In this document: positions 41,129-51,716 of the stretch, in pieces
Numbering within the stretch: the first letter of the stretch is position 1
Layout: every line of letters begins with the position of its first letter
Source of the DNA: Tritrichomonas musculus
Taxonomy: Eukaryota > Parabasalia > Tritrichomonadida > Tritrichomonadidae
DNA: 64,000 bases
Direction: 5' to 3'
Assembly (NCBI GenBank): GCA_039105265.1
Contig: JAPFFF010000024.1
Coordinates: 992,001-1,056,000 of the forward strand
Notes under the pieces: model-generated
The model's input: only the letters and a program-made list of their open reading frames with translations
Database searches by the model: none
Told to the model about the DNA's origin: nothing
Position numbers and translations under genes: made by a program

Positions 41129-41905
41129 AAAGTATTATTTTTCAATTTTAATATCATGATCGATCTTTTTAGTTTATAAAAACTTTTTTATGTTTAAGTT
41201 TTAACCTTAAAAACTTGTATATATAGTAAACAATGATATTTATTATTTCCTAATGGAAATTATTATTCATAATTCTTTTTTTTTTTTTTTATGTTTAAAC
41301 GTAAATTGGAAAATTAATGAATAAAGAAGTTGCATCACTCCAAGATAAATTTCATCATATCACCATTGCTAATTAGTATTTGATCACAAAACAGAAATGT
41401 AAAGCTTTCAGAAAAAATGAGAGAGATAAAGTTTGTGCAATCAAGTTTATATTTAAATACAAAGAAAGATGAAGGCAGGAAGAGAGAGATTTGAAAAATC
41501 AACCCTTCATTCATTGAAATACTAGTCATCATTACATTAAGAAGATAACGTTTATATTTATGATATATTTTGTAAAAAAAATATTTCAAATCAAACAGAC
41601 CTTCACGAATTTTGTAAGTGATATTTTGACTTCTGATAGATATTTTCGTATCAAGGAGGTATTATTCGATTTATTAAAGTTCTCTTAATTTATATTTCCT
41701 GTTTTTAATGATTTTTATTAGAGCTTAAATATTAAGTCACTTTTTATCGTTGCATCCCATATTTTTTTTTTTTTAACACTGTTTTACAATCAAGGTTCTC
41801 AATTTTCCCGGGATGATTTCTGAGTTATTGAAATTTTATGAATAAAAAAACTATCATGGCCATACTTCGAAATAGGTGAATTGCTTCAATATAATTCTCG
41901 GAATT
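41129..41905. other. AT-rich intergenic region
   Basis: Nothing recognised; a minus frame at 41335-41589 begins at TTG and is low in complexity. Confidence 0.45.
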
Positions 41906-43402
41906 TCAATTCTCACGATTTCCACATATTGGACATTTATATTTTAATTCATCTCTGTGTTTTGTGCATATAAATGCTGAACTACCATTTTTATTTGTAT
42001 CACCATGACATGCGGCACATATATGATTCTGGGCGCATTTATAGCAAACAGAAACAATTACACATTTTTCTTTTGGTTTTGGTTTCGGACTGTCATCATT
42101 GTCATATTTACGACTCTTTTTCCTTGGTTTATAATCAGATGATGATGATTCGTAATAAACATTAAATTTTTCACATAATCTTTTATAGTTTTTTTTTTTT
42201 TTTTTTTTTTTTGTCAAACCCCATGAATCAATATCATCATGTGCTGTTTCAAAACGGCCTTCATACTCTGTAATAAATTCATCAAGTAAATTGAAGTGTA
42301 TATTTGCGATTATATTTTTCAAAAAGTCAAGTTTAGTATCTGATGGAAGATATCTATCAATAATATCCAAATTTCTTGAATATTTAGATTTATTTTCTGA
42401 ATAAATTAGGTATATTCCATTTTCATTTAGTTTATAACCTCTTTTTAGAAGATAATCTGTAATTGAATTATTTTCTTCATTATTAATACAAGAGAGAACA
42501 AAATTCATTGCTGTTACAACTTCACCTTGATCACATTTATCAAGCAAACTTAGCATATTTGAATCGCAAGTTTCAATCATATCTTCTATTATATAACGAC
42601 CATTGACCCAACCATCAAAAGGCATGCCATGATCCATTAAAAATGTCACTTCTCGATAAAATTTATGTTTCATCAAATCACGAAAATGATTTTGTAAGTG
42701 TTTATCAAGATCTATAAACGATTCTTTCTTTATTTTTTTTTCCTTTAAATATTTCTTCGTATAGTTCTTGAAATTGTGGAATATTCATGTGACAGCACTT
42801 TTCAAAGGTCATTTTATTTCGATTCCCTTTTTCATTTATCCAAGCATAAAATTCTGTGTATTTCTTCTTTTTTACAATATATTCGCAAAATTGGTATGGA
42901 AGGAAATAGTTGAATAACATATTTAAGTCGCATTCTTCTTCAATTATTTTTCCAATACGAAGATCAAATGCTTTTACCTGAAAAGTAAATTTTTTTAACA
43001 AATTTTGATTAATTTTTGAACAACTTCTATAAAATTCGATGCCACTTTCTTCATTAGCATTTTCATGTTGGAAATATAGCGTTTTTTTATACAAAATTAT
43101 ACGATCTCTTGGTTCTAATTTAAAAATTTATCGAATTCAACCAAAAATGGATTTACATTTGGTTGATCATTTTCATCTTTTGGAGCATTAAATAAAAGGT
43201 AATAAATGAAGCTACCCATTTTGTTTCCAGAAATTTTTTTCTCTTGTCCATAATATACAAAATCAAGCTCTATGTCATCTGCAAGAGAACTTGATCTTCC
43301 TTTTGCAATTGGTTTCCTGAGATCATTTTAAAAAGCTTTGACTACTTCTTCTGGTAAGAATTCTCTAACTTTTTCTGGAATGAATGGTTTTGCTCCAGTC
43401 AT
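41906..43402 (-). pseudogene. RING-like zinc-finger protein gene in broken frames
   Basis: Three collinear pieces on the minus strand form one gene. From the ATG at 43402: MTGAKPFIPEKVREFLPEEV, a stop, then NDLRKPIAKGRSSSLADDI and FVYYGQEKKISGNKMGSFIY. From about 43110 in another frame: LEPRDRIILYKKTLYFQHEN to the A-run at about 42735. From about 42740 in a third frame: FIDLDKHLQNHFRDLMKHKF through helical, ankyrin-like sequence to the stop at 41906. The C-terminus has a cysteine-rich finger: CYKCAQNHICAACHGD, then FICTKHRDELKYKCPICG, RING-like in spacing. One change lies in a homopolymer, so it could be a sequencing error, but the stop and the other shift argue for a pseudogene. Confidence 0.65.
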
Positions 43403-43648
43403 TTTATTTATGTGAATTGTTTTAACTGATTCTCAGAAAATTGTTTGTGTTTTATGACCAAAATCAATTCAATTTTTGAGTTTTTTTGTTAACCAAATTG
43501 AAAAACTAAATTTTCTAAGTAAAATTTATTTCATGACCAACATTCATTTTTTCCTCAGTATTTGTTTCCATTTATTATAAAGAAATAAAATAATAATGAT
43601 TTTGTGTAATGTTCTCAAATTTATCGTTTTTCGACTTCATATAACAAA

Positions 43649-43846
43649 ATGACAAGCAACCAGGAAATATTACTAAAATGTAAAAATTATTACTATGGAA
43701 TAAACGGGGTAAGAAAAGATTACAAAGAGGCAGCGAAATATGACAAAATATTGGCAGACAATGGCCACTTAGCAGGTATGAACATATATGGAACTCTTTT
43801 GAAATTTGGAGATGGAGTTAAAAAAGACTTAAATAGTACCAAATAA
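43649..43846 (+). CDS. Sel1-like repeat fragment
   Basis: The 65-residue frame from an ATG contains one and a half Sel1 units: YYYGINGVRKDYKEAAKYDK and ILADNGHLAGMNIYGTLLKF, GDGVKKDLNSTK, then a stop where the next helix (YY-x-A) would follow. Sel1 proteins normally have many units and act as adaptors. This is either a very short gene or, more likely, the 5' remnant of a truncated one. Confidence 0.5.
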   Translation: MTSNQEILLKCKNYYYGINGVRKDYKEAAKYDKILADNGHLAGMNIYGTLLKFGDGVKKDLNSTK

Positions 43847-44970
43847 TATTAAGCCATATTTAAAATATATGTATATGATAATTAATTCATTTTCAATATT
43901 TTCTGATTGGCAAATCCCACCGAGTTATTACACATACGCTTTAAAAAAATTAATTCATTCTTATTTCTTTAAATTGATTACAAAATCAAATCAGTATATA
44001 TGAAAATTTGTGGATCATAAAAGTGAAAATGCAAAATTACTTATTCTAAGGCAAATGATTATATATTTTAGAAATAATAATTACAAATTTTATATTTGTT
44101 GGATTCTGAAAATAGTACCCTCCTCTCCCTACAATTCGTAATATTTTTTTTTTTTGTTAACCATTTTATCGCGATTTTTAATAATTTTTAAATAATGCAA
44201 GTAACTAAATAATATAAAAATGCTATGATAAATGAATTTTTTTTTTTTTTTTTGAAAAATTGTTTAGTTTTTTTTTAGCATTAAAAGATTTTTTTTAATA
44301 AGTACAATCGTGTGATAGTATTTTAACATGAAAATTTTAAACTTTATTTTTTTCATCTCCTTTTCTCAAAAACTGAATATGGTTCTTTTCAAATTTGAAA
44401 AACCTTAGAAATATTAAATTCTTAATTGTAAAATTGAAAAAATGATATCACTTCATTTTATTCCTATTGAATTTTATTGGTTTTGTTGTAAATCTGTGAA
44501 AATATTTAACCTTAGATAGGTGAATTCATTTGTTCAACCACTCATTTATCAAATTGCAAAATATCCGAATAAAGACAAAGAAAGTGCAAAATAACTTTAC
44601 CAAACAATAAACTCGATATTAGATACGCTAATGATTTATCAAGAAGTTAACGAAATTCGAATTCTAAATAAACGCCTACATATCGAAACTTTTCGGTCAT
44701 TTTATTACAGACATATCGCAAAATATATTGTATCTAAATATCATTTATCGATAAATAAATGGAAAATAAACGATTTTTTAAAGCTCTCAGAAATTTTAAT
44801 TCAAAAAAGACATTTTCTCATTTCCTAAAATAAAAATAAATTTATTCATCTACAATTAGCAAAAATGTTTATTGTAAGTAAAAATGGAGAAACTGAAATT
44901 GAAGAAAAGATCAATCTCAAGATATATTGAAAACATCATGTTAAATTCTTAAGTGTTTGCTCATATATTC
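43847..44970. other. AT-rich intergenic region
   Basis: No supported gene; several long T runs (44147, 44239) and a chance-like 65-codon frame at 44631. Confidence 0.45.
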
Positions 44971-45896
44971 TTACTGGCAGTTTTTTTCTTTATCTTTGGT
45001 TAGGAGATCTACAATTTCTTGATGATTGTTTTCATTTGCACAGTCAATTGCTGTTTTGTAAACATTTTCATCCAAAAATTCCATGAAAGATTTGGTATTT
45101 CAACAAAATAAATAAATTTAGACAAAAATGTCATTAATATTTCTTAATTATAATGTTTTGTATGTTTATATCAATGTCTTTTCTTGATATTAATTCTTTA
45201 ATAATTTCAGTATGGCCATACTGTGCAGCATCTATCAATGCCGTAAAATTACATATAATGATTTAAATACCATAAATAATCCAAATTTTAAATGAAATAA
45301 AAAAAATTGGATTTGAATGCCATAAAATGTATGTTATTTTTAATGTTTTTGATATTAACATCAATATCTCCTTTTGTCAATAATAGTTGAACAACTTCTG
45401 TATGGCCTTTCAATGCAGCCCAAATTAAAGCTGTATTATTAAATGTTCTATTAAAATTCCATGAATGATTAAAAAATTGAAATTTCATTCAAAGAATAGT
45501 TTTGAACATAATGGATTTTTTTTATATATTAAATGTCTTTGATGTTGATATCTATATTTTTTTGTGTCATTAATAATCGAACAATATCTGTGTATCCATT
45601 TAATGCAGCAAGAATTAGCGGGGTATTATCAAATATTTAAGTGAAACTCTATAAATGATTAATAATTTTAATTGCATGAAAAAGTAATAGATTCTAATAT
45701 CACTAATGTTTTGTATGTTGACATCAACTTCTTCTTGTGTTAATAATAATTGAACAATTTCTAAATTGCCATTATAAACTGCAAGAATCAAAGCAGTATT
45801 ATTTAATTTTTTAGTTATAATTCCATGAAATGATTCAAATTTTCAATTGAATAAAAAAATTAACAGATCTAAATGTTATGAAATCTTTTTTGATTT
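44971..45896 (-). pseudogene. Ankyrin array with stop-bearing spacers, 3' part of the DUF3447 gene
   Basis: Five ankyrin units follow the DUF3447 frame on the same strand: NNTALILAVYNGNLEIVQLL, DNTPLILAALNGYTDIVRLL, NNTALIWAALKGHTEVVQLL, FTALIDAAQYGHTEIIKELI, and YKTAIDCANENNHQEIVDLL, ending at TAA 44971. Each unit ends I-D-V/I-N-I-x-N/D-I and is followed by a 75-122-bp AT-rich spacer with stops and frame changes. The spacers resemble each other: near their 3' ends most contain a form of TCATTCATGGAATTTTAA. One spacer plus unit is open (45288-45488). They do not carry the trichomonad intron ends (GTAYGT and ACTAACACACAG), so decay of once-coding linkers is the simplest reading. Confidence 0.7.
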
Positions 45897-47105
45897 TTAA
45901 ATGTCATTAGAATAATTAAATGTTTTAATGTCTCTTGCATTTACATCAATATTTCTTTCTTCCAAATAAAGTTTGACAAGTGTATAATAATCAAATTCGC
46001 ATAAATAAAAAAACATGTTTTTGTATTTCATGTTTTCGGGGAAAAAACAGTAATTGAAAAATTTCACAGCAAATCGATAAAGATTGATAAAATATTTGTT
46101 CTTAATATCATTTTGTAAATTTTCTTCTTTAATTAAATTCTCAATGATGTAGATTGAGATTTCATTATGATGACATTTAATTGATTCACTAAGAATTGGA
46201 TTAAAATCATCATAGGGTGCCGGAACGTGATTTTCTTCAAGATATTTAATCAGTTCTGCATTTCGACTGTGAACTGTATAATACCACATGTTTGATGTCA
46301 ATTCAGCCCCATTTAGGTGCATGTATTTGATAATGTCAATAGAGCCAAAAAATGAAGCATATTCAATCAGTTTGATATCATATTTATAAATTAATCGAGT
46401 GATTTCTTCGCTATCAATCAAAAGAGGATTTGTTTCAAAGATTGATTTTTTGATAAAGCTATCAAGTGGCAAATGTGCTTGGTTAACAAATGCAATAAAT
46501 TCTTTGATTTCGTTATTTCGAATCAGTTTACAAATGTAATCGTCGTTTTCACCTTCTCTCCGTTTTTCATAAAAATCGTTTTCAATTTCATTTTTTATTT
46601 GATAAATTAATTCTTCATTTTTTATATTTGAGTTTTTGCTGCTGTATTTTTCAATGATTTCTTTGGTGAGAAATGGTTTGATTTCTGGGAAAAAATATTC
46701 TGGATAATTCAATTTATTATATTCATCTCTCATTATTTGAGAAAAAATATATTCATCGATTGTCATTATTTTTTCTTCCATAAGAAATAGAAGAATTCTC
46801 TTGTTGTTTTTAAAAATATTGAAAATTTCAGAATTTAAAAAATATTTTTGGATATCTTTTTTGAAATATTCTAGAAGTCGCTCAATTTTGGAAATAAAAT
46901 TGTGAACTCGATGGTGGCTGTCGCTAATTTGATTTATTAACTGCAATAATGCTTTAAATTCATGTTTTTCATTAATTATTTGTAGTCTGGTGATGAGCTT
47001 AACAAATTTTTCATATTTTTCTTCAGCATCTGATTCATCATCAAGAAATTCCAGAAGAGAACTCTGGATATTTTTCATTTTTCCAACAAATTCTTCAATA
47101 TTCAT
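45897..47105 (-). CDS. DUF3447 (ankyrin-like) protein, fullest copy in the window
   Basis: The product has 402 residues. Residues 1-130 are helical and conserved in the family (LLQLINQISDSHHRVHNFIS, KIERLLEYFKKDI, NNKRILLFLMEEKIMTIDEY). Residues about 205-395 are the DUF3447 part: ENDDYICKLIRNNEIKEFIA, SIFETNPLLIDSEE, IEYASFFGSIDIIKYMHLNG, WYYTVHSRNAELIKYLEENH, ESIKCHHNEISIYIIENL, FNYCFFPENMKYKNMFFYLC. The frame ends a few codons after the first ankyrin helix pair (ERNIDVNARDI), at the edge of the broken array. No signal peptide is present. Function unknown; the family is expanded in trichomonads. It may be expressed as this shortened protein. Confidence 0.75.
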   Translation of the reverse strand: MNIEEFVGKMKNIQSSLLEFLDDESDAEEKYEKFVKLITRLQIINEKHEFKALLQLINQISDSHHRVHNFISKIERLLEYFKKDIQKYFLNSEIFNIFKNNKRILLFLMEEKIMTIDEYIFSQIMRDEYNKLNYPEYFFPEIKPFLTKEIIEKYSSKNSNIKNEELIYQIKNEIENDFYEKRREGENDDYICKLIRNNEIKEFIAFVNQAHLPLDSFIKKSIFETNPLLIDSEEITRLIYKYDIKLIEYASFFGSIDIIKYMHLNGAELTSNMWYYTVHSRNAELIKYLEENHVPAPYDDFNPILSESIKCHHNEISIYIIENLIKEENLQNDIKNKYFINLYRFAVKFFNYCFFPENMKYKNMFFYLCEFDYYTLVKLYLEERNIDVNARDIKTFNYSNDI

Positions 47106-47615
47106 TTTTTACAAGTTAAAAAATATTTCCAAAAATGGAAATCATTATTTCATAACCACTTTTTCAAAGATTTATTTCTTTAAATACGTTAACTTCAAAG
47201 AGAAAATTGAATAATGAATTCACTCAATGAAATCCATATATAAACAATTTATTTTATTCTGGTTTTTTACTACAGAAATATTATAAATGTCTTATCTTTC
47301 ATTCAGTCATTATTATTCTTTAATTTTATATTTAAAAAAAAGAAACGATTTTGTTGAATAATTTATCATATCTCAGAAATGTGATTGTTATTATTATCAT
47401 GAAAATATTGTTGTTGCATGAATTTTATTGGATGATTGTTTTTGAGGAGAGCAATTTTCTGAACAATGTGAAAGTGTTTCATCAGAAGTTCAAATATTTT
47501 GTCACAGAAAAAATGAAGAGATTCAATAACAGGGGAGCATTCCAAACCTTTTGATTTAAATTTTAATTACCTAAAAAAAAAAAAAAAAAAATAATTCATT
47601 AAATAAAAAATTTAG
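47106..47615. other. AT-rich spacer
   Basis: No gene; an A-run of about 20 lies at 47573-47592. A plus frame at 47351-47554 begins at TTG and is not supported. Confidence 0.45.
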
Positions 47616-48866
47616 CTATTGTTTTTCAACTCTAGTTCCCGGCGGGAAAGAAGTTTTTGTAATTTCAGCATCAGATGAAATTACCACTTCATTAAGCACG
47701 ATACAGCCAGTGAAAGCGTGTTCTTTTATTGATTTCACCGATGAAGGGATTGACACATCAGAGAGAGAAGAACACTCACGAAAAGTGCCAGCTTCAATCG
47801 CTTTCAAAGATGAAGGAATCGAAATTTTCGCCAGTGATAAGCAATCATGAAAAGCATTGAATCCCATTGACTGCAACGATGACGACAAGGACACGTTTTT
47901 CAATGCTTTACAATCCTTAAAAACTGAGCTGCCGATGATTTCAACAGACGAAGGCAAATCTACGTTATCAAGAGCTTCGCAGCCCTCGAAACAGTTGTCA
48001 TCGATTGATTTCAATGATGAAGGAAAGACAACTTTTTCAAGGGCGGTACAAACAAGAAAAGTGCCACATTTTAAGGATGTAATTGAAGAAGACGAAAGGT
48101 CAACATTTTTCAATGAGACGCACTTTGAGAATGCGAAGTCACTAATCAGTGCAACTGACTTAGTAAAGACGACTTTCGCTAGCGATTTGCAATCAGTGAA
48201 AGCATGTGATCCGATTGCATTGACCGATGGAGGAAAAGTGACTTCTTTCAGACCAGTTTCGCAGAAAGCGTCGTTTTCAATTAATGTGACGGAAGGAGGA
48301 ATTTGAATTGAAGTTAATGCATGGCACTTTTTGAAGATTGAACTTGACAAAACCGTCAAGTTACATTGAAGTGTAACTTCATTCAAAATTGGACAATTGT
48401 AAAAACATTCCTTTTCAATCGAAGTGACTGAAGAAGGAATTGTTATTCTCGTCAAGTTTTGGCAACTGTTGAAAACACTCTCTCCGATTGTTGTCACAGA
48501 AGAAGGAATCTCGAGTGTTTCCAATTGTGCGCATTCGAAGAAAGCGAAGTTACTAATTGATGAAAGTGATGATGGCAAAGTGACTTTCTTAAGTGAAATG
48601 CACTTCTCAAATATTCGCTCTCCAATCGACTGGACTGAGTCAGGAATTTCAATTTGGGCAAGAAGAGTGCAGCCTTTAAATGCACTGGATTCTATCGTTG
48701 TTACTGAAGGTGGAATGACAACTTTTGTAACTGAAGAATCTAGAAATGCACTTTCACTAATGACTTTTATTGTTGTAGGTATTGTTATTTCACTGAGGCC
48801 AAAACAATTCGCCAACACTTTTTTGCCAAATTCAATGCTTTCTTGTTGTAATAAAAGATCAGCCAT
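47616..48866 (-). CDS. BspA-type LRR protein segment, 3' part of a DUF3447-ankyrin-LRR gene
   Basis: The frame has 416 residues and about sixteen LRR_5 units of about 23 residues (e.g. IPSSVTTIGESVFNSCQNLT), ending with a cap DAEITKTSFPPGTRVEKQ. Just before the ATG the same frame reads RTPLNIAYSNRNQE and continues MADLLLQQESI, which is an ankyrin repeat, so the frame is the end of a longer gene whose DUF3447 part is at 49803-51023. A TAA four codons before this ankyrin unit isolates it. Long antisense frames on the plus strand are a by-product of its codon pattern. No signal peptide is seen, unlike surface BspA proteins. Confidence 0.75.
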   Translation of the reverse strand: MADLLLQQESIEFGKKVLANCFGLSEITIPTTIKVISESAFLDSSVTKVVIPPSVTTIESSAFKGCTLLAQIEIPDSVQSIGERIFEKCISLKKVTLPSSLSSISNFAFFECAQLETLEIPSSVTTIGESVFNSCQNLTRITIPSSVTSIEKECFYNCPILNEVTLQCNLTVLSSSIFKKCHALTSIQIPPSVTLIENDAFCETGLKEVTFPPSVNAIGSHAFTDCKSLAKVVFTKSVALISDFAFSKCVSLKNVDLSSSSITSLKCGTFLVCTALEKVVFPSSLKSIDDNCFEGCEALDNVDLPSSVEIIGSSVFKDCKALKNVSLSSSLQSMGFNAFHDCLSLAKISIPSSLKAIEAGTFRECSSLSDVSIPSSVKSIKEHAFTGCIVLNEVVISSDAEITKTSFPPGTRVEKQ

Positions 48867-49802
48867 TTCTTGATTTCTATTGGAATAAGCAATGTTTAAT
48901 GGTGTTCTATAAAATAATTAAATATTAAAACTTTATTTTAAAAAAATTTTGTTTCAAACTTCATTATTGAAATGGGTTTGTTTGAAATGCTATTCAAATT
49001 GTTGATTTGTGTAATTTCATAAAAAAATTGACAAAAAAGAAATTACATTAAAAATTTTGGTTTTTTAAAACCACATAAGAAAATGATTAAGTTTTTGAAC
49101 TATATAAAGAAATTTTCAGTTTAAACGCTATTTAAAAAAAAAAGATTTGAAATTGAATAAAAAACGGTTTAATTTAAAATTGTATAAATAAATATGATAG
49201 AAATTTGATTTAAAAAATGAATGTGAAATTTCATTAAAAAAAATCAAAATTTAGAATTGAATTAACTAATGAAATTGAAACGTAATTAATCAAATAAAAT
49301 AATGGAATGTGATTAATATATTATTTTGGAATCCAATTCAAAAAAAGCTTGTTTAGAAATATTTTTATTAAACAGATGTTGTTTGAAATTCTGTTTAAAA
49401 AAAAAAAGTTGAAATTGTTGATTGAATATTCACATCGATTTTTGGAATTTCAAGAAGAATTTTCACGACATCAATGCTATTCTGTTCAACAGCACTATTT
49501 AAAACAGGTCCATTAAAATTTGTGAAAGTAATTTCATTTAAAAAAAAGTTTTATTTTAAAAACATAATTTAAAAGAAAAGTGATTTGAAATTGAATTAAA
49601 AACAACAAATTGTTAGAATTTCATTCAAATGAATTATTAAGAATTTTATTTGAAATTTCAATATGAAAACACCATTTAAAGATATTTTTGATAACGTCAT
49701 TTTAAAAGATAATGCTGGAATATCATTCAAACCTTTTTAAAGTGAAACTTTATTAAACTTTTTGAAAGAAAAAATTGGATTTAAAACAAAAATTTTGAAA
49801 TT
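48867..49802 (-). pseudogene. Interrupted ankyrin region between DUF3447 and LRR parts
   Basis: One ankyrin unit is visible at about 49508-49420 (NGPVLNSAVEQNSIDVVKIL then LEIPKIDVNI), and a second begins at about 48910 (RTPLNIAYSNRNQE). The remaining 800 bases are AT-rich with stops and short repeated strings such as TTGAAATT and GAAATTTCATT. At least one or two units seem to have been lost. Confidence 0.6.
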
Positions 49803-51023
49803 TCATTGAAAAAAATATTTTGAAACCAAAATTGCATTAATATCAACTTCCTTTTTCTTCAAGAATAAATCAACAAATGAAGCATAATCATATGTGCACA
49901 AATAATAAAATAAAGTTTGATCCTCAATTTCAGTTGGAAAAGAGTTGTAATTGAAATATTTGAAAATGAAAGGTAAAAGTGCCTTGTCATTCTCAACGAC
50001 AAATTCTTTAAATTGGTAATCATCATTCAATTCATTATCTTTTTCCATATTGACTAATTTTTCTTTCAAAAAGTTGAAAACATTGTAATGATGGCATTTA
50101 ATCGATTCAATTAACAACTTTTTGATAGCTTTATCGGCCATGTAATATTGGGTGACCATGTGTGGCAATTTCGTTTGTTTCAGCTTTGGATTTTGATATT
50201 TGGTTGGATTTTTAACAACTCCGATTTTCATATCAATAAGAACTTGAATTATTTCAATATTATTTGAATGAATTGCGAAAGGCCAAATTGATTTGGTCAA
50301 TTTGACATTGTTTTTCAATAGGTATTGAAAAATTTGAATTGATCCAAAGAAAGCCGCATATTCGATTAAACTCAATTCCTTATCAAATAAAAGTGGATTT
50401 GTTTCAAAGACTGACGGTTTAATTGAGCTTGAAGGTGAAATTTTTTCTTTTTGAATGTATTCAATGAACTCATCGAGTGAATCTTTACGAATCAAAGTGC
50501 AAATAGGTGAATTATTTTCTCCAATTTTTCTATATTCATTGAATTTTTTAATATCAATTTTTTTCTCTCTCAATTCTGGAAACTTTTCTTTCAAATTTGC
50601 TCTCAAATTATTTGAGAGAGTCGATCCGATTTCTGGATAAAAAAAGGAGGCGAACGATGGGCTTCTGTCTATGCAATCATTAATTGTCATGTATCCTTCT
50701 TCGATTAAAAAAAATACAATTCTTTTGTTCAGTGTAGAAATATCGAATTCATTTTTATTTGAAAAGGTCCGTTTGATATTTCGGTAATTGCGTAAAAGTA
50801 TCTTTTCGATCCTGTTGAAGAATTCTGGATTTCGGTGATGGTTATCTGCAATGGAATTAAGTATCTGTAGCATTGCTTTTGTTTCTCTGGGGTTTTCCTC
50901 GAACTTTAAATTGGTTAATAATTTGAGTATTTTCTGAAAGCTGGCATGGCTCCCTTCATCAATAAAATCGATAAAAGTTTTTTCTATGACTTTTTTTGTC
51001 TCTAAATATTCTTGAACTTCCAT
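49803..51023 (-). CDS. DUF3447 (ankyrin-like) protein
   Basis: The product has 406 residues with the same plan as the protein at 45897-47105: helical N-terminus (LQILNSIADNHHRNPEFFNR, IEKILLRNYRNI), then ENNSPICTLIRKDSLDEFIE, SVFETNPLLFDKE, IEYAAFFGSIQIFQYLLKNN, WPFAIHSNNIEIIQVL, ESIKCHHYNVFNFLKEKL and FYYLCTYDYASFVDLFLKKK. An insertion of about 25 residues (KNPTKYQNPKLKQTKLPHMV) sits before the ESIKCHH motif. It ends after VDINAILVSKYFFQ, where the ankyrin array starts. It is in line with, and 0.9 kb from, the LRR frame at 47616-48866. Confidence 0.75.
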   Translation of the reverse strand: MEVQEYLETKKVIEKTFIDFIDEGSHASFQKILKLLTNLKFEENPRETKAMLQILNSIADNHHRNPEFFNRIEKILLRNYRNIKRTFSNKNEFDISTLNKRIVFFLIEEGYMTINDCIDRSPSFASFFYPEIGSTLSNNLRANLKEKFPELREKKIDIKKFNEYRKIGENNSPICTLIRKDSLDEFIEYIQKEKISPSSSIKPSVFETNPLLFDKELSLIEYAAFFGSIQIFQYLLKNNVKLTKSIWPFAIHSNNIEIIQVLIDMKIGVVKNPTKYQNPKLKQTKLPHMVTQYYMADKAIKKLLIESIKCHHYNVFNFLKEKLVNMEKDNELNDDYQFKEFVVENDKALLPFIFKYFNYNSFPTEIEDQTLFYYLCTYDYASFVDLFLKKKEVDINAILVSKYFFQ

Positions 51024-51716
51024 CTATTCACCAATATTTGATATTCCGTTTTCTTTTGAAACTTTTTGAAAGCTTGAATTATAAAAAACAAAAAAAAAAC
51101 ATAAAATCGAGGCTAAAAATGCTTATTATTCATTAATTTTTAATTATAGTTTAATTTATCATATTTCTGATATAACGAAGATGATTCAAATTGTTATTAA
51201 GCATTTTGATCTTCAATATATTTTAAATAAAGCTTTATTTAAGAAGGAATACTATTTATATTAGCATTTTCAGTATCTATTTAAAAAAATCATTGAAACT
51301 TATGAAATCAAGCATTTTCGTTCAATTTACTATATAATGATGATCAAATATAAATATTAAATCATTTATCTCATTAGAAGAGGATTAGCATTTTCAGTAC
51401 ACCTTTCAATTCTTAAATAAGTCATTTGGTTTGTTACAAAACCTTTTAAGGCAAAAAATGAGCCAATATAAAAATTAAAAATACTATGTGATTTCACTTA
51501 TGAAATATTAAAATCTATCCAAATAATTTCTCACAAGTAAACCAAATTTGGTAGGAAATAATAGAATTAAGTCAAAAAAAATTTTCTCATAAATGACCAA
51601 TTTTCATTATCTTCCTTTTGATCTAAAAATAAAATAAAATATATTTCAAATTTTTTACATAATATAAATAATCAAATTCATGAAATGAATTGAAAAAAAA
51701 ACAGTAATTCTATATG
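51024..51716. other. AT-rich spacer
   Basis: Nothing recognised; it separates the tail-to-head DUF3447 gene and the transporter, both on the minus strand. Confidence 0.45.

Noticed and set aside
41335-41589. 84-codon minus frame
   Set aside because: Starts at TTG and has chance-like composition.
44631-44828. 65-codon plus frame
   Set aside because: No motif, AT-rich codons, no initiator-like sequence upstream.
45288-45896. Spliceosomal introns between ankyrin units
   Set aside because: Spacers lack the GTAYGT and ACTAACACACAG borders known from trichomonad introns; left only as an open question in the findings.
47857-48873. Long plus-strand frames antisense to the LRR gene (47857-48306, 48424-48873)
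   Set aside because: They mirror the codon pattern of the LRR repeats on the minus strand; the same happens at 53914-54390 and 56045-56416.
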